From contig CM030933.1 in assembly GCA_018136815.1 (NCBI GenBank), positions 6,549,137 to 6,613,136 of the forward strand: DNA of 64,000 nucleotides, given 5' to 3'. Every line of letters starts with the position of its first letter. The first letter of the stretch is position 1. The notes beneath the pieces were generated by a model that saw only the letters and a program-made list of their open reading frames with translations, made no database searches and had not been told where the DNA came from. A program made the position numbers and the translations under genes. Below, in pieces: positions 61,869 to 64,000 of this stretch. The DNA comes from Isochrysis galbana. Lineage: Eukaryota; Haptophyta; Isochrysidales; Isochrysidaceae.

Positions 61869-64000
61869 TCAAGCCGAAAACGCCCGCTCAAGCTCGTTGC
61901 GCGTCGAGCGCACCTGTAGATGTAGGGCTTGCAATCGTGGGCAGCCGTGCACAACACGCAAGTTAAACGGTTGCCCGCCGACACGAGTCTCTCTGCGAGT
62001 TTCGAGTTGAAAGGCTTTGTCGCTATTGACGAGCGACGTTCGCTTGCACAAGGCATCGAAGGCGCGCTGCCAATGTAACGCACTGGGGATCGCGGCGTCT
62101 AGAGCTCGCTTATCTGAGGATACGATGGTGTGGTGTGGCGAGCACTTCCACACTCCGCCACCTAACGTCAGGCAATGGCTGGCTTGGCGGTCAAGTGTCA
62201 GCGTGAGTGGTCCGACCTCCTGTGCGATAGCGGCTACCCTGGAGGCGATACAATCACTAGCTTGGAGAAGGGCCCACACTAACCGGCCCGGCACCTCGAG
62301 CATAGCCTTGCCAGAACCATCGGTCACGTCGGCTAGGGCCCCTTCCTCGAATGAGGCCCCAGTAGCCGAGGGCAACACAGAGTCTAAGGATGTGCAATCA
62401 CATGAAGTGCCTGCGCGGTCTTGTCCACAGGCATGGCAGCGCCACTTGAAAGTGAGTTCACGCAATCTCATGACCGTTATTTGGAGCCGTACTGCTGGAC
62501 GAACAACGGGATGGAGAGAGAGCCGCTCAAGAGTGTCGCAACGGCGACCGTCCCATTGAGGTTCCGCGTATGGCTGTGGCTGCTTATTGCCGGGAAGCTG
62601 CCATAGCACGATTCCAGAGCTTGCGTCCACCTTCAGGTAGAGTTTCCCCATACCACCACGACTATGTTTGGCCTCAACATTATGAAGGAGCAGGTGGGTA
62701 CCTGCAAGCAAGCCTGCAGGCAAGCGAACTTGTCCTGGGTCGGCAAACGCTTGAATACGCTGCGAGGCGTCGCCTGATGTAAGGGCAAGCTCAACAGTGG
62801 CGCCCTCCCTGAATCGCGCCTCGCGCAGAACGCAGCTCACATCAACCCTTCGCGTCGCCCGTCGGTGACACATGTGCAGCTGGGTATACAGCTCGAACAA
62901 GCTTGATCCACGAGGTACACGCGCAAGGTGATCGGACCCTCCCACCCTTCTTGTCAACTCTATGTAAACGCTTGGGGATGAGAGCTCGAGCGCACTTCCA
63001 CCGTCCCTGGGTATTAGGTGTAAGCTCCCGTGGATGGCGTACTCACACCCCAGCTGTAGCAAAGGCGCCCATGCCTGCAGTGGCGGGCGGAGGGCAAGAG
63101 CCATCTCCTCAAAGGATCTGCCCTGCCACCGCGGCACTCCACTTCCATCCACCACTCTTTCAGGAACCATACACACGAGGGCACGAAAGGTGAAGGAAGC
63201 GTCTAGAGAGGCGGAGCCCAACGGAATCAAAGTTGGGCGCAAGAGAACGGGTGGGTCATCGGGCGGAAGTGAGGGTGCGCCCCACTGCAGCGGCCTGAGC
63301 GACCTCTCATCCGCGGCGGGTGGAATCGCCCTAGTGCTGGCATTAGGCAATAAGAGCATTGCCGCCACATCACACAGTTGTTGTGTGGCAGAGTATTTGC
63401 CCATGATGCCTGAAGGGCAACGCACAAAAAGCGTCGCGCGAGGCACCGGTATATCCGTACCTGTCGCAGGCGACTCAGGGTCTTGGGGCGGAGACGGCTG
63501 CGGCCGTGCGAGGAACTCGAAAGCTGTAATTGCATAGATGCTTCCAAGTCGAAGAGTCGCAGCCGCCATCTCTTCGGGTGGGAGCAATAATGGAATCTCA
63601 CCGGTGGCGTCGCGCAGTACCAAGTTGGGCGGCGAGGGCGGTGTTGCCAGCGCCAGCTCGCCCAACAGAACAAGCTGAGGTTGCCAGGCGGCTGCGACGC
63701 GCTCTTGGGGAAACAATTGTTGCCGCTCCAATCTATCGCTGCGAGCCAAGAGAGACATGACTGGCCGTGAGCCTAGCACGGAGCCAAGAGGAGGTGCAAG
63801 AGGCATAGGGGCGCGGGGCTCGCCAAGGCGGCAACCTCCTGAGGCGTGCGCACAAAATTGAGAGAAGAAGCGACCACCAGTACACCCTTGTGAATCAGAT
63901 CTATGCGCATCGCTACTTCTCGCCGCCCTCGACTGTAGCGGCTTAAGCCCGGAGGCATCAAGCAGTGCGTAGAGTACGTCGCGACGTTCAGTTGCCCTGA
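61869..64000 (-). CDS. CTC1-like multi-OB-fold protein (partial at 5' end)
   Basis: The frame is open from the window edge to the stop at 61869, about 710 residues; the first Met at 63806 is not the true start, because coding-like sequence continues upstream without a stop. Features: an OB-like strand set (VLLGELALATP, LVLRDATGEIPLLLP), further beta-rich segments, a putative zinc site CHACGQDRAGTSCDC, then an OB-like VTDGSGKAMLEVPGRLVW. The order and the DGxGxAxLEVPGRLV pattern resemble the C-terminal part of CTC1, the large subunit of the CST complex that binds telomeric single-stranded DNA and assists polymerase alpha fill-in. RPA70-like or other OB-fold proteins are alternatives. Confidence 0.5.
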   Translation of the reverse strand, partial: RATERRDVLYALLDASGLKPLQSRAARSSDAHRSDSQGCTGGRFFSQFCAHASGGCRLGEPRAPMPLAPPLGSVLGSRPVMSLLARSDRLERQQLFPQERVAAAWQPQLVLLGELALATPPSPPNLVLRDATGEIPLLLPPEEMAAATLRLGSIYAITAFEFLARPQPSPPQDPESPATGTDIPVPRATLFVRCPSGIMGKYSATQQLCDVAAMLLLPNASTRAIPPAADERSLRPLQWGAPSLPPDDPPVLLRPTLIPLGSASLDASFTFRALVCMVPERVVDGSGVPRWQGRSFEEMALALRPPLQAWAPLLQLGCEYAIHGSLHLIPRDGGSALELSSPSVYIELTRRVGGSDHLARVPRGSSLFELYTQLHMCHRRATRRVDVSCVLREARFREGATVELALTSGDASQRIQAFADPGQVRLPAGLLAGTHLLLHNVEAKHSRGGMGKLYLKVDASSGIVLWQLPGNKQPQPYAEPQWDGRRCDTLERLSLHPVVRPAVRLQITVMRLRELTFKWRCHACGQDRAGTSCDCTSLDSVLPSATGASFEEGALADVTDGSGKAMLEVPGRLVWALLQASDCIASRVAAIAQEVGPLTLTLDRQASHCLTLGGGVWKCSPHHTIVSSDKRALDAAIPSALHWQRAFDALCKRTSLVNSDKAFQLETRRETRVGGQPFNLRVVHGCPRLQALHLQVRSTRNELERAFSA

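Noticed and set aside
1-64000. CRISPR arrays, rRNA and tRNA genes, plasmid or phage functions
   Set aside because: No regularly spaced short repeats with unique spacers, no rRNA-like or cloverleaf sequence and no phage or plasmid proteins were recognised; absence of tRNAs was judged by eye only.

Overview
This window looks like nuclear DNA of a GC-rich unicellular eukaryote, most likely a marine alga. A haptophyte is my best guess, but the sequence does not prove it. The eukaryotic assignment rests on spliceosomal introns in housekeeping genes (SmD3, RNase H2A, a small complex I subunit, a rhodanese protein), an ATG2 autophagy gene, an ER-type JmjC protein, a CTC1-like protein and a dense set of non-LTR retrotransposons and other transposable elements. 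The very long uninterrupted type I polyketide synthase (PKS) fits the giant modular PKSs of microalgae.

Layout. (1) 2-22753 (+): the 3' part of a giant modular PKS, open at the window edge. It has five modules and no acyltransferase domains. Modules 1 and 2 (KS-DH-KRs-ER-KR-ACP) are an almost perfect 4,821-bp tandem repeat, and a third partial copy runs on to 10876. Module 3 lacks ER. Module 4 carries an ER-KR cassette nearly identical to that of modules 1 and 2. Module 5 has a KS, a degenerate KR and an ACP, and is followed by a sulfotransferase and a thioesterase. ACP-ST-TE is the curacin/olefin-synthase type of off-loading unit that leaves a terminal alkene. (2) 22975-28245: a transposon graveyard with a TA-flanked TIR element, a MITE with an 8-bp target-site duplication, and a LINE copy disrupted by a dispersed repeat and by a short non-autonomous element. 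(3) 28826-29442 (+): SNRPD3. (4) 30229-39050: short elements, a possible LTR fragment, and a 5.9-kb LINE (minus) inserted with a 17-bp duplication into an unknown open reading frame. (5) 39865-40877 (-): RNASEH2A with two 85-bp introns. (6) 42057-45826: a second LINE copy (minus) and associated repeats. (7) 46275-53714 (-): ATG2. (8) 55002-55758 (+): organelle-targeted rhodanese-like protein. (9) 57605-57727 and 58495-58849 (-): a membrane exon and an NDUFB3-like gene. (10) 59314-60666 (+): secreted JmjC-ankyrin protein. (11) 60800-61404 (-): LINE 5' fragment. (12) 61869-64000 (-): CTC1-like multi-OB-fold protein, open at the edge.

Two things stand out. The PKS appears to be growing by duplication and conversion of whole modules and cassettes, ending in an alkene-forming terminus. 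The LINE and its short partners start with a small perfect hairpin whose arm sequence changes while base-pairing is kept, and they share 3' ends that finish in T-rich tails. No CRISPR array, rRNA or tRNA gene was recognised. All boundaries were read by eye; no searches or alignments were run.
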